Shown: piece after piece, positions 1 to 13,059 of the stretch
Layout: each line of letters opens with the position of its first letter
How positions within the stretch are numbered: position 1 is the stretch's first letter
Assembly: GCA_022316685.1 (NCBI GenBank)
Contig: JAKJHU010000066.1
Span: 5,329,913 to 5,393,912, forward strand
Source of the DNA: Progne subis subis
Lineage: Eukaryota; Chordata; Aves; Passeriformes; Hirundinidae
Direction of reading: 5' to 3'
Length of the DNA: 64,000 bases
Notes under the pieces: generated by a model
Told to the model about the DNA's origin: nothing
The model's input: the letters and a program-made list of their open reading frames with translations, nothing else
The model's database searches: none
Program-made: the position numbers and the translations under genes

Positions 1-225
1 TCTGTGTTCTTAGATCCGTTTATCAGTTTCTTCTGTTTCTAATTATAAACCCAGCTAAACAAACACAAAAATGAGAAGCAATTAGTTATTCAGATCCGGG
101 ATTGCTATCCTAGATCCAGTTCCTTTCAACTAACCATTAACTTCTAATTATTTCCAGCAAAGCTTATCTCTAGCTAAAACCTTAACTTTTCTAAAATCCT
201 TATTTCCTTTGAAATTCACGTTTCA
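1..225 (-). mobile_element. LTR-like element fragment, inserted in a CR1
   Basis: The AT-rich sequence shares an alignable series of blocks (GATCCGGG, GATCC repeats, CTTAACTTTTCTAAAATCCTTA, then GTTTCA) with the element at 42962-43608. It stops at the dinucleotide CA at 225, and CR1 sequence begins at 226 in mid-element (CTGGGAGAGCTGGG), so it appears to have inserted into that CR1. The other end lies outside the window. Minus orientation is inferred from the longer relative. Confidence 0.6.
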
Positions 226-408
226 CTGGGAGAGCTGGGTGTGCTCACCTGGAGAAGGGAAGATTCCAGAGCATTCCAGAACATTCCAGGGCCTAAGGGG
301 GCTCCAGGAGAGCTGCAGAGGGACTGGGGACAAGGCCTGGAGGGACAGGACACAGGGAATGGCTTCCACTGCCAGAGGGCAGCGCTGGATGGGATCTTGG
401 GAAGGAAT
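226..408 (+). mobile_element. CR1 LINE 3'-region fragment
   Basis: It carries the CR1 string shared by many copies in the window: the GAGAGCTGGG start, then GGGGCTCCAGGAGAGCTGCAG, GGGACAAGGCCTGGAGGGAC and GGATGGGATCTTGGGAAGGAAT. It loses the match near 408. Its 5' part is cut by the LTR-like element at 1-225. Confidence 0.85.
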
Positions 409-3400
409 ATTTTCATGTGAGTCTCCTTTAGAAGTTCTGGGGACACCTGCCAGTCCCAGAGCTGTGCCATCAGGCTGAATACACATTCCAAGGTCCTGGG
501 AGGAGCAGGGATGTGATCCGATCCTCCCGAGCACGTTGGTGATCTGTGTGGAGCCCCACGGCTCCCTCCATCAGAAAAAGATGTGAGGGATTTGGGTTGC
601 AGATGGAGTGTTTGTAGGAGAAGTCTCCTTTGAAACACCTTTTTTGATCTCCAAAAAGAGTTGGAGCGGTGATAAAAGCAGCGAGTTGGGATCTCACCTC
701 CACAGGAGAGTGTGGAATCTCACCCCAAAATTCTGAATTTCTTGCGTTGCCTGGGACTGCAAGGAATGAACTGACTCCTGCTGTTGGTCACGTCAAGCTC
801 TTTTAATCCTTTGAAGTTATTCCCTTTCCTGGGAAATCCTCTCGTCAGGGATGGATAACACCAGCAGAGAACTTAAAAAGTAGCAGCACCTTTATCCCAA
901 GGTTTATGTGGCCGTTTTCTGTCCCAGTTTACAGCTGTAAAACACAGGCATGTTACAAGGCCACGCAATAATGGCAATAACTGTTACTGCTGTTACCATT
1001 TCCAGAATTTTTGGCGGGTTAATGGTCCCTAACTCTGTGCCTGTCTGGGTGCAGCAGGGCTGGAATGGTCCTCTCAGAGCCAAAGCAAAACCAAATCCCA
1101 GAACAGCATTTCCAGAAGCTCCTAGAGGGGAACAGCTTCTTTAGGAAGGGGCCAAAACTCTCTTTGCAGGAGTTGAAATTATGTTCTTGAGATGCACAGA
1201 ATCCCTGGGCTGATTCCTTCCCAAGCTTTACCAGTCTTAAAATGCATAAAGTCTTTTTTGTGGCATCATTTCAGATGGAAATGTGTTCTATAATATCCAT
1301 ACATTTCCTTAGAGTGCGTTAGGGGTTGAAGACTCAGAGTGGCTGGAATTTTCTCGTCCAGCTCCTATAATTTGTTTCTCATGATGGATGGAAATCGTTT
1401 TGAACTGGAATTATTCTTGGTCAAACTGTCTGCGGTCAGGAGGTCTCCTTGTTCCCGACATTAGAGAAGGTTAATTCTCTGAAAAGAGAAGAAAAATTGC
1501 TGCCTCTTTGAACCAGCTCATCCGAACAGCTCCCTAAAATAATCCTATTGATTTTCCATTAAAGTGGGGAGGGGAAAAAAGGCTATTTCTGCATGACAGT
1601 GCTGGAGCCTGGAGTTTTTGCCCCCATCACCTCACGGATATGATGGAAATGTGGTGAATGAAGCTCTCCCCCAGCTCTTCCTTGTTCCTGGGTTCCTGGT
1701 TCAACCATCCCACTCTTTGCTATCCCAGAGATCTCTCTGGAGCCTCTGCGGCTGTGGTTGGAACACGACTCGGGAATTTATCAGCCCCCACTGCTGGGGC
1801 TGATAAAGCTGCTTTGGGATCGCTATCAGCACGCGTTTGAGCTGAATTAGGTGGGAGATAAGCGGTTTTCCAGCATTGTGTCCTCACAGATGAATCACCC
1901 ATTCCTGTGAAGATTATCCTTTAAAAAAAAAAGAAAACAACTGTTCTCTCTAAATATTCCATTTCACCGCCTTGTTTTCCATTCTTCCCCCCTCAGACGT
2001 AAAACGCTTGAAACCCTTTTCCTCCGCAGAGAGACTGAATCACCGTGAAACTCATTCGTCTCAAAATTATTCAGCATTAAATTTCAGGCTGTAATTGTTT
2101 AAATCGATCCTAAATTAGGCTACAAGTGCCTCGACAGCTTCTTACAGCCTGTTCTTGTTGGGTTCTCAACGAGGTGATAAATCTTTCCACCCAGGTGGTC
2201 ACCGGCCTTAAAAACCTGTTGCTCCATCTCCAAAAAAAAATGCAAATTGCATCGCTCTGGAGCAGCAGAGTGGGAGTTTCCCTTTCCTTCAAAGCCTCTG
2301 TTGTTTCTTGTCTCAGCATGGTGTGGATGATGCTCCTGATACTTTTCTGGCCAAACTCCAGCAGCTGAAAATCCCAAAAAAACCAAAAAACCTCCTTAAA
2401 AACTCAGGGTGTGCAGCTGTTTTGCAGGATAATGACTTGCTGGAGCTAATTACCACAGCACCCACTCCAGGCATGGAGTCACTCACTTGTGACTTTCCAA
2501 GGAGACATCCCTGGGAGCTTCTGGAATGTTTTCTTCCCGTCAGATGAGTGGTTATTAAGGAGAAGGATGATCCCAGCCCGCAGCTTTCCGTGGCTCACCA
2601 GTGCTGATGGCTCCACGCTTTGATGGAGGCTGGATGTTATTATTTATTATTTTAGACAAATTAATTGTCTTTCCAGACTGGCTCCCAGCCAGCAGCATCC
2701 ATTAAGGAGCAGGCACGGCTGATCCATTGGGGTTTTTTTCCCATTCAGGGATAATTTTAAAGCAATTTTAATGGTTCTGAGCCTCGTATTTCTATTTTTT
2801 TTTTTTTTTGCAGTGGCATGGTGTTATAACCAAGATGTTTCCAGCTCTTGTTTATGTATTTCATGTCAAGAGGGTAAAACCCACTGACAGAATTTGTGCT
2901 AAATCTCCTTTTCTATCTTAAAATGAGAGACAAAATTATCACTCCTTGGGAGTCTGACTCTCCCTGTTGCTTCCAATATTTCTTCAGATAATTTTTCCTC
3001 TGGAGGGGGGGAACATTTAGTGCCGTTCCTGCCTTTTGTGGAAGCTTTCAGAAGGCTCCCGTGTAAGTCAGCTGCAGATCTGTGAGTTCTCCACCGAGGA
3101 GTTCTGAGCCACACAAAAGCAATTGCTTTAGGCAGAGCATCAGGGGCTTTGGTTTATTTTAAAAACTCAACTTTCACTTGCTCGTTCTGTTCATCCCTGG
3201 GCCGGGGAGTTGCGTGTGGACATTTTCAAGCAGTTTCCCCTGGCAGGCGGATTTATTTTCGTCCTCTTCAGATCTGCAGGAGCGAAGTCATGCTTCACAA
3301 ACCCTCCCACAGATGTGAGTCGTGCCTGACCTGAAGGGAACAGCCCCGTGCCTGAGGCCTCCGGATCCCGTTAATCCCTGAAACCCCTGGATGCCTCTTA

Positions 3401-3454
3401 CGGGTTGGAGTTGGAACCAGACAACCCTCGTTTGCTCAGTGATGAATCATTAAA

Positions 3455-3560
3455 TTGTGGGATATTTTGGGGTTGAAAGGACATTTAAAGAGCTGGAAGG
3501 GACCTTTAAAGGCCTTTCAGTCCAGCCCTGCTGCCACGAGCGGGGACATCTTCCCCTGTC
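3455..3560 (-). mobile_element. CR1 LINE tail, minus orientation
   Basis: The reverse complement reads like the CR1 3' end (GGTCCCTTCCAGCTC and the dimension-setting GGCAGCAGGGCTGGACTG). It runs directly into the tandem array that follows and appears to be its source. Confidence 0.7.
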
Positions 3561-4195
3561 CCCATCCAACCTGGCCTGGAGCATTTCCATGGAGAGTTGG
3601 GTGCAAAATGTTGGTCCTGGTCCTCTCTGAGGCCACCAATGTTTTTTTGTCCCCATCCAACCTGGCCTGGACCATTTCCACAGGGAGCTGGGTGCAAAAT
3701 GTTCATTTCTGGTCCTCTGAGGCCACCATTGTTTTTTGTCCCCATCCAACCTGGCCTGGAACATTTCCACAGAGAGTTTGGCTCAAAATGTTGATCCTCG
3801 TCCTCTCTGAGGCCACCAGTGTTTTTTTTGTCCCCATCCAACCTGGCTTGGAGCATTTCCACAGGGAGCTGGGTGCAAACTGTTGATCCTGGTCCTCTGT
3901 GAGGCCACCAATGTTTTTTGTCCCCACCCAACCTGGCCTGGAGCATTTCCATGGAGAGTTGGGTGCAAAATGTTGGTCCTGGTCCTCTCTGAGGCCACCA
4001 ATGTTTTTTTGTCCCCATCCAACCTGGCCTGGACCATTTCCACAGAGAGTTTGGCTCAAAATGTTGATCCTGGTCCTCTCTGAGGCCACCGATGTTTTTT
4101 TGTCCCCATCCAACATGGCCTGGAGCATTTCCACAGAGAGTTTGGCACAAAATGTTGATCCTGGTCCTCTCTAAGGCCACCAACATGTTTTGTTC
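3558..4195. repeat. CR1-derived minisatellite, ~91-bp unit, 7 copies
   Basis: Units start with GTCCCCATCCAACCTGGCC near 3558, 3649, 3738, 3830, 3920, 4011 and 4102, a spacing of 89-92 bp. Each continues through GGAGCATTTCCA, a GAGAG(T/C)T(T/G)GG block, CAAAATGTTG, GGTCCTCTCTGAGGCCACCA and a short T run. The ACCTGGCCTGG(A)GCATTTCCA core is the reverse complement of the CR1 string seen elsewhere as TGGA(A)TGTCCAAGGCCAGGTTGG. The long minus-strand open frame over the array is a repeat translation. Confidence 0.93.
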
Positions 4196-5809
4196 ACCTC
4201 AGCAAGAGTCTGCCATGTTCTCCCTGTGAGGGTGTTGAGGCCCTGGCACAGGGAGCCCACAGAAGCTGTGGCTGCCCCGTTTTCATTTTTTTTTTCCCCT
4301 CTTGCTTTCAGTTTCTCCTCAGAATTTGGTAGTAAACCACAGATATCTGCCCCCAGCCTCCACCCCAGGCCTTGATTGATTATTTTAATTACCCAAAGAG
4401 CCCCACCAGGCTCCCTCAGCAGCAGCATTGCTCTCATAAATCCTCATTTTGCCTCACAGGGCTGAGGTCAGACACAGCCCCTGTTACTCCCTGGCCAGAG
4501 GAGAAGCCTTTTAGCCTGGCCACTCTCCTGCTTGCTTAAAGCTCCAGCTGCACATTCCTCATTTGCAATCTCATTAAGAATCCCTGGCAGCAGAGCAGGG
4601 CCCTGGGATGCTGAGGCAGAGCAGCTTCTCTCGTCAGCCCAAGGGTGCTGCTGAAAATCCAGTGTGAAGTCACAGATCCAAGTGCCACAGCAGTGACACT
4701 CACACAGTTTTTCATTTTTCCTCCAGCTGCTTTTTTCCCCGAGATTTCTGCAATTTTAAACCAGCGCTTTGTGTTCACCCTCTCTGTGCCCATCAGCTGA
4801 AGTTTGGGTACCCCTCTCACATCACAGATATTTTTCTCTTCCCTCTGCTTGTTCCACTCCACAAATCCCAAATCCAGCCTGGAACAGTCTCACATAAAGC
4901 ACTTGATGGATGGCTCCAAGAGAAGAAACTTCCCCCTGCTCTTGCCAGGCTCCTCCAAAGTCCCATTATTTTTCTTCCCTCGCGTTTTGAAGCCTGGGCC
5001 CATTTCACTGAGGAAGAATAACTCTCATTCCCAGCTTTTGAAATGTTTTCCTAATCACAAGTGCTGCATGAGAAGAGCCATCACATTTTGAATAATTGAT
5101 GGCTACTTTATTGAGTTGTCAGCACTAATTCATCCTCCTTTTGAAGTGCTGCGATGTTCAAAGGAGTCATCCTTTCACAACATGCTCATTTTTCCAGGAA
5201 AAGTTCATTTTTATAATTACTTTTTTTTTTTTCCCCCCCTCTTTCTTTTTTTCCTCCCCCACTATGGAATGTAATTGTAGCTGTGTGGCGAGAGGGAGGG
5301 ATGAGGCACCTTCCAGCTCCTGCACCCTCTAAAATCCCTTTATTCCTCCTTTGGCTGCTCATTTCTCTGCCTCCCTCCTCTCGCAGAGGTTTAATTATAC
5401 CTGTTTTAAACGTGCATTTTGAAATATGACACCCAGCTCTGCCGCAGAACAAAAGAGACATTAATCTGTTGTCGAGAGGGAAGGTAAAATGCTCTTTTTG
5501 TGTCTGTGGCAGGGGCTGCCCCTCCCTTACAAACAGCATTCCGTGGGAGTAGTTGGGATTTTGGAGGCAGGGACTTGTCAACGGGAGAATTATGAAAGGA
5601 ACAACAATGCAGGAATGCTGCCATCCCATTGGAATATTCCTGCTGGCACAGAGGGCTTCTTCTCTGCCTCTGGAATCTTCCTCCTAAAGTGAGTAAACTT
5701 TGCAGTTGGAAGGTTGGTAGTGCTCTAATTTGCATCTGAAAGAACGGAGGGAAGGCAGTAAATTAAAAGTTTCCCCTTCTGGTTGTAATCTGTAAATGGA
5801 GCCTTTCAA

Positions 5810-5940
5810 ATAAGATAAGATAAGATAAGATAAGATAAGATAAGATAAGATAAGATAAGATAAGATAAGATAAGATAAGATAAGATAAGATAAGATAAGA
5901 TAAGATAAGATAAGATAAGATATAAGATAAGATATAAGAT
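5810..5940. repeat. (ATAAG)n microsatellite
   Basis: About 25 nearly perfect 5-bp units occupy 5810-5920, with two TATAAG variants at the 3' end. The minus-strand open frame across it is a low-complexity artefact. Confidence 0.98.
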
Positions 5941-6837
5941 ACGATTACACTTTCGCTCACGAACACAAAGCTGTCAGAATGGTTGTTTTGGGGTTTTTTC
6001 CTAATTATCTGCTTTTGTGGTGGGATTTTTGCTTTGTGTGAGCTGCACTGTAGGGAAGGGAAAAGCTTTTCCCTCTCACCCTGAAGCTCTTGGGAGGTAC
6101 CAGGTCTGCTCATCCTGGGCCTGATCCAGGATTTCCTGGGAAATTCACACCATTGGGATGCGCTCTTTAATTAAAATATTTAAGGACTCTGTGCCTGTAA
6201 AGAAAACTGCTACAGGGCGTAAAAATGGAGGAGATGCTACAACTCTACAGGAGAGCCCTGGCCAGGGCTGTTTTAATTAATTAGGTGCTGATTAGTGGCT
6301 GCTGGGAAAGGTGAAGGAGGAGAGGACTGGAAGGTGTTAGATGTGCAGAGATGGAATCTCAGCTTGGATCTCACCTGACTTCAAAGTCACTGGAGCAGCA
6401 CCGGATTTTTTTCATTGGGAGGGAGATGAGATCCAACCCATTGGACCTAAAAAAATGTCTGAATAATGTCAGTCATTAAAAATGTCGGGAACAGGAAAGG
6501 ACAGAAGGAGATCTGGCCACTCAGCTGCATCCCACTCCTCTCTGAGGGAACAGCATCCCTCAATAACCTCAGGAGTCGCACATAATTAAAAGAAAAACAC
6601 TCCTGGAAATGAAGAAGGCAAAATATTCCGGCCTCCAAGGGAGCCCCAGGATGCTTTTAGCCCAAGGCACTGAATTTTCTCTGTTTAATTCTTTTTTTTT
6701 TATCATTTAGGGTTGGTGTCAAACATGGTGTTGAGGGACAGGTTGAACCCTCATTGGGCATTCCCTGTTTAATTCCTGCTCTGTCATTTTCTATCACAAA
6801 AAGAAAAATATTTTTAATCCCTGTCCTTCCAGTTAGC

Positions 6838-6995
6838 AAAGAGATGTTGGGGATGCTCCATCCCTGGAAGTGTCCAAGGCCAGCTTGGAGCAACCTGGGG
6901 TGTGGAAGTTGTTCCACCCATGGCAATGTGGCAGAACTGGATCATCTTTAAGTCCCCTTCAGCCCCAAATCACTCTGGGTTTCCATGACACACTT
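6838..6995 (+). mobile_element. CR1 LINE 3'-end fragment
   Basis: It shows CCATCCCTGGAAGTGTCCAAGG, then GGCCAGCTTGGAGCAACCTGGG and a degraded GGATCATCTTTAAGTCCCCTTC tail, in the CR1 order. It is more diverged than the copies at 14, 18 and 21 kb. Confidence 0.8.
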
Positions 6996-9205
6996 CCCTG
7001 GAATATGAATTGCCAAAAATATGCAGGAGCTGGGATTTTAGAGCTCCAGGATGCTGGACAAGCCAGTGGACCGTGAAAATGAAAACTCCTGTAGGAACAA
7101 GTTGGGCTGTCCCTTGGTGTGTTTTTGATCAAAAACTTTGTGTCTTGCTCTGGAATCTCAGTGTATTATTTAAGTACTGGACCAACAAAACCTTTTTCGA
7201 GGTTGATATTGATTTAGCAGAAAGCTGAGCTGTTTTTCAGAGGACTCAGGTTTATCACAAGCCATTCCCAACCTCTTCTCACCAAGAGTGGGCTTAGCAA
7301 GGATGGTTTGGCAGGACTTGGGATCTAGCAGCCAGGAATGCTTTGCTTTTGTGGGAGCTGAGTTACTCAGCACCACCTCGAGCATTCACCCTCATTTTTG
7401 TACTCTGAGCTCTCCCAGAAAACTCCCTTTGAATTCCTCTGAATTCTCTCTAAACCCCCGACTCTGAATTCCTGAATTTCTGGTAGTGAGGGAGTGGCTC
7501 CTGGGACACGGGTGAGTGGGACATGGAGGTGAGGATGGGATCTGTGTGACTCGGGGTGAAAAATCCTCCCAATTCCACCAGAGTGCTCTGTGCAACCCCC
7601 ATGATTCTGCTGAGGGACAGGAGCTTGTGAGAGCAGTTTAGCCAAAAAAAAAAAAAAATTTCCAAAGGATATTTAATTGGCTCTTCACTCAGGAGAGAGT
7701 TCAGGAAACTCCTTTTGGGAAGTTGATGCAGCCACCTCCCTCAGCCACCTCTGTACTGCTGAAGTGGAAGATCTGTAAATACAGATTGACCTCGTGTTGC
7801 AGCAACTGCTGAATATTTAAAATTCCTATTTCCTCCCCAAAAATTCCCCCTTTTTTTTTTTTTGCCCAGTGGTGGACCCAAATTGTCTGTTTCCTGCACT
7901 CTACAGACCCCAAATGGGATGATTATCCCATTTTTCCAACACTTCTGCTATTTGATGCATGTTCCCCATCAGGCCTGGCCACGTGTTTTCCTGGATAAGA
8001 CGGGAAGTGTTTTCTCTACGTAGGTATAAAACAAAAACCTGAGCAAGCAGTTACCAAGTAGCACCCCGGTAGTAACTGAGTAGTAACCTGGTAGTAACTG
8101 AGCCACTCCTGTTTGCTCCTTCTGTGTGAAACTGAGTGAAATTTGCTGCCGTTAATCGCAACAACATCGGAGATGAATTCCCGCCATTCCATCCGCAGGA
8201 GATCAATTTCTCCTCGGCTCTCTTCGCATTCCAAGGGGTCTCCCATGAGCGATCTTGAGTTCCACCTGCCTTCCCAATAAAGCCTGGAATTCATCCGCGA
8301 ATATGACAACGGATATGACAACAAAAATGACAACATTCCAGAGATAAATGATCTCCGCTCCGAGTTAATTCCCGTTTCCCAGCAGGGCTCCGCCGCGACC
8401 CCGCTGGGCTTGGAAGCGCTGCTGTTTGGTTAATAGATGAATGTTTTGTGTGGATGGCTCCATCCGAGCTGAGTTTGGCTCCCTCGCCTTCCCACTGAAT
8501 GCCTGCATGGATTTATCCACAGGACAATCACCGGAGCAGCATCATTAGCCCCGGGAAAACAACAGGCTATAAAACAAAGCGCTCCTTCTCCTTCCCTCCA
8601 TCCATAACTGCCTGGGAGGACTCTCGGAGATGCTCTGGCTGCTGGGAAGGGGAGATGGCTCTTTCAGGAAATGATGCACAAATTCCACATGGGAAGGGAA
8701 GATCCATGGCCTCAGCCAGGCCATTTTCCAAGCGGGATTGCTCGTTATTGCCGGGGATTGAGCTGTTATCAGACGTCTCCCATAACGAACTGACCCAGTG
8801 GGTTTTACACTTCTCAATTTGATGTCTTTTATTCTTTTTTTCCTCCTAAAATGTGGGGGTTTTGGGGGGGAAAGGCAACTTCTTGTCCACGCTGCTCTTT
8901 TACTGGATTTTGGGAGTGGGGTTTTGCTGTCACACGGGGCTTTGCCTTGACAGAAATCCTGAGTTAGGAGCAGGTGGTGGATAAAATGCTGAGTAGTTCC
9001 ATTTAGTTATTTTTACTTCTTTACAGCAGCTCAGGGATAGGCAATACTCAGTGCTTAGTGCAGGAAACTGTGAAGTGCAGGTGAATAATTTTTGGTTCAG
9101 TTTTTTGGATTAATGGGCAGATCTTTGGGAACATCAGTGATAAAAATAGTTGGGATCTGAAGGAAGCAAAGGTGTCCTTGATGTGTGATCCGGGATTTAT
9201 CTCTA

Positions 9206-9470
9206 CTACAAGGGATGGAGGGACAGGACACAGGGAATGGCTTCTCACTGCCACAGGGCGGGGTTGGATGGGATCTTGGGAAGGAATTCCTGCCTGGGCT
9301 GGAATTGCCAGAGCAGCTGTGGCTGCCTCTGGATCCCTGGAATGTCCAAGGCCAGGTTGGATGGGCTGGGAGCAGCCTGGGACAGTGGGAGGTGTCCCTG
9401 TCCATGGGACACTTGGCACTCGGATGGGTTTGAAGGTTTGTTCGAACCCAAACCATTCTGAGATTGTTTT
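9206..9470 (+). mobile_element. CR1 LINE 3'-end fragment
   Basis: It starts at GGGATGGAGGGACAGGACACAGGGAATGG and runs through GGGAAGGAATTCCTGCCTGGGC and the GTCCAAGGCCAGG block to a CCCAAACCATTCTGAGATT tail, in the same order as the other copies. Confidence 0.9.
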
Positions 9471-9508
9471 TGGAGTATCTGTGTTCTGTCAATGAGATGC
9501 CCAGAAAA

Positions 9509-9690
9509 TCACAGAATCCCTAGACTGGAAAAACCCTCCAAGACCATCCAGTCCAACCTGTGCCCAATCCCCAGCTTGTCCCCAGCCCAGAGCACTGGGT
9601 GCCACGTCCATGCCTTCCTTGGACACTTCCAGGGATGGAGATTCCACCAAGTGGAAGATCGTCCAAGTGATCCCGTTTCCACACTGGTTT
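9509..9690 (-). mobile_element. CR1 LINE 3'-end fragment
   Basis: It begins ACAGAATCCCTAGACTGG, then CCAAGACCATCCAGTCCAACC and CCTTGGACACTTCCAGGGATGG, which is the reverse complement of a CR1 tail. It lies tail-to-tail with the plus copy just upstream. Confidence 0.85.
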
Positions 9691-11967
9691 AAACTGGTGT
9701 GCCCAAGCTTTCCTATTGGAGAAGGATCAGTCTGAAAGGGAAAGTGCCCTGCAGGCCTCTGGCATTTTCCAAATCCTTCCCTGCCTCCAGAAATTGGATC
9801 CATGCCTACAGGTCTCATCCTCACATCACGGCTCCTCCTTGGAATCATCTTCATTTGGGAATGGCCCTACCCTTGGACCTGTCACCAGGTGGGGCCTGAG
9901 GCAAGAAGAGACAACTGAAGGAGAAGACAGCGGGTTAAAAATGTTCCAGTTTTGCTCCCAGCCCACAGACCTCTCATTGTAATTCCTGCTTCTCCTGGCA
10001 GGAATCAAAGGCTGGAGTTGCCCGTTCTCCCGTCTCCCCAGCTCCAAGTTTGTCATTCCCGCATCTCCGGGGATTCGGGGTGGTCACTGTGGTTTGATGA
10101 ATTCCGTGTTAACACGAGCTGTTAGATCCTGGGAGCGGCCTCCACGCATGAGGAGTTTCCAAATAATCCTTTGGAGACATCCAGGGACAGAGCTGTGATC
10201 TCCTCAGGCTTTGATGTACAGAGCACAAGGCTGAATTTATTGAATGAATCATCGGTGATGCCGGCACGTGCAGCTTCCCTCAGTTTCCTCCTGTCTCTGC
10301 TTTTTGGGGGCAGCACTTCAGGCTGGATTTTTCCTTTTGAGACGTGCAAAGACACCCTGAATCACCCTCACATTGGTGAATTCTACCCCTGCTTGTGCCA
10401 CCATGCAAAAATGCAAAACTTGCAAAATTTTTTTTTTTTTTTTTTTTTTTTTTAATGCAAAAAAAGTAAACCAAGAGAATAAGTGAAATTATAGATTTTT
10501 GGGGGGTTTTTTGGTGTTTTTTGTTTCTTGTCATCTGCTTCATTTTGCAGGGCGCAATTCTCCTTGTAGCTTCCAGCTTGGGAAACTCTGCATAATGCAA
10601 AATGTTCCGTGAAATTCAAATTTGGCTGGATTAAGGATATTTGGGTTCTGTTCTTGCCTGGAGACCTTGAGTCCATCACCTCCCATTTCCAAGTGGTTTT
10701 GCTCTTTGTGTTGTTCCTGGGAGAAGGAGCAGGGAGGAGCCCCCGGCTCTGCTCGGGTTCTGTCTGGAGGCGCTTGGGAGGCACCTCCTTGCTGAGATTT
10801 CTCCATCCCAGCACTGGACTTGTTTGAAATCCTTTGGAATCAAAGGAGATGGAGATTGGGAATTCCAGTGTCTTGCTTGTCTTGGAGTTCAGTTTTTCCA
10901 GCACTGGCCTGTGCCATAAAACATTGAAATTCAAGTCCTGCTGAACAAATGATCCGAGGGAAAATTTTTTTACCTTCCTATCCTTTTCCTAAGCTAATTC
11001 CTCTCCTTTCCAATGGTTTTGTGTATAAATTGCATTCCCAGCAGTGGAATGTTCTAATGGAAATGTAGAAAATTTTGCCCATTCTGTTGAGAAACACCTG
11101 AAGAACCAAATTGTCAACCTCTGGCTTCTTTTGTGGAAACTGGGGTGGAAATTCCCCTTGGGAATGTTTCTCTCCTTTAAATTTAAGACGAGCCTTAACC
11201 CTGCATGAAATCAATCCACAGAAAATAAAACAAAAGTGAATTTAGCTGGGATTCTTTGGGAAGCCTCAGAGGGATGAATCCATAGCAAGGCCTCTGCTCT
11301 CTCCCCATGTTTGCCAAGGATTGCTTCGGTGAACAAAGAATTCTTCATCACATTAATTAGAGTTGGGTTAACAAAGAGCAGGGCAGAAATGTGAATTTTG
11401 GTGCTGAAAGCTGAATTTGGCGCATAAAGGTGAGGTTTGAGTGTATTTTGGGATACCTACCTCTACCAAAACCCGCTGGTGACGCTGGCCTGGTGACTCT
11501 GCGTTCTCTCACCCCTACAAATGAGACTTGTAGACACTTATGCCAAAATGTGACAAATTGGCTTCTAATTTCAGTGAAATGACATCTTTGTGAGCCCAGG
11601 AACTCAACCTGGCCTAGCTCAGTATCCCTTTTAAGCCTTTACCCCTCATTCCTGGATTTCACCCTTTGTTTTCCAGTGATCTCTTGCATTTTCATTAATT
11701 TTGTTGAATTTAGATCATAATTACAACCTTAGCACTGGACAGCACCAATCCAGGGGCACAACAACATTTTCTTGCAGGACCTCAGCCCTGCTAAACCTTT
11801 CCCAATCCGTTTTTTCTCAATTTCTTTTGGTTTTGCATCATCCAGCTGCTTTTCTCAGTGGTCGCTGTGTCTTTCCAGGAGCATTGCTGAACATTCATAT
11901 TCACCATCTCCAGCAAGACATTTTTAATAGATAAATATATTTTAAATACCAGGGCTTTGAGACTGAT

Positions 11968-11996
11968 ATATATATATAGATAGATAGATAGGATAG
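11968..11996. repeat. Short (TA)n/(TAGA)n microsatellite
   Basis: TATATATATATA is followed by TAGATAGATAGATAGG. It is short and simple. Confidence 0.85.
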
Positions 11997-13059
11997 ATCT
12001 CAGAGTGCATAAAAATAACACTGAGGGGTTTTATTCTCCAAACTGGGCCAGCTGTATGAAAACATTTATTAAAAACGAGCTCCCAAATGGACGGCTCTGC
12101 TCCCAAGCATCATTAATTCCATGCTCCACGTTCCATTTGTGCCGTGCTGCAGCTGCTAATGATGTTCTAGAGCAGGCACGACAAAGGAGAGGGAAAGCTG
12201 CCACTCACTGCTGGCGAAATAAATTTGTCACCTTGCCACCAGCTCACCTGTAATTGGGGGAGCTGTGTAAGAAAAAAACCCCGAGTCGCAGCCACTTTTA
12301 GGAGTATTCAGGGATGGGGATGAAAATGTCAGAGATTTTTTTCCAGCTCCTGCAGCATAAACCAGGCTGGGAATCACTGGCTGTGAGTTCCTGTTCCCTG
12401 CACAAATGTATATTGATTAATAAAGGGAGAGCCTGGCCTGTGCTGGCACTTTTAAGTGATAAACAGTTCTGCAGCAGTGCAGAGGGTGTATTAAAGGCTA
12501 AGAGCTAATGACTTTTCTGGTGGATGTAGCGCATTAAAAACAGCGGGGAGCTGCAGCTATTTTATCACCCCACTAATGTCCTTGACAACATTCACTTGGT
12601 GGGAGTGAATGGATGGGAATCCATTTGGAGGAGTAAATTAAAATACCTTAAAAAATGCCTTTAATAATAGCTCCAGAACTCAGCGGGATCAGAGAAGGGA
12701 GAGATACAAAAGACCGATTAAATTATCCCGTCTGTCTCCCTGCCCAGGCACTGATATTCCTGGTTATACTGCGGCTGCTGGGTCATTCCAGGAGGATTTC
12801 GGTGTCTCAAGTGAGGGAATAATGTCAGGGCTGGAAGTTTGGAGCTGTCACAAATTCCCCCCGTGTCCAACCAAATTTTCCCTTCCCTGCTTCTCTGCAG
12901 TGCATGTGAAACGGGAATAAATGAAGGAAAATCCTCGTCCAAGTGATAATTTTCCTATTCCCTGATTTTTAAATTTGTAGCAAAGCTGGGTTAGGAGCCA
13001 GCTTGGAATCAGGGATTTATTGGTTTGGAGGTTATGGAAAGACATCTCCTCACGTGCAT

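Noticed and set aside
3506..4186. 226-residue minus-strand open frame with repeated GWGQKN-type motifs
   Set aside because: It is a translation of the CR1-derived minisatellite; period and motif repetition follow the DNA unit, and there is no sign of a gene.
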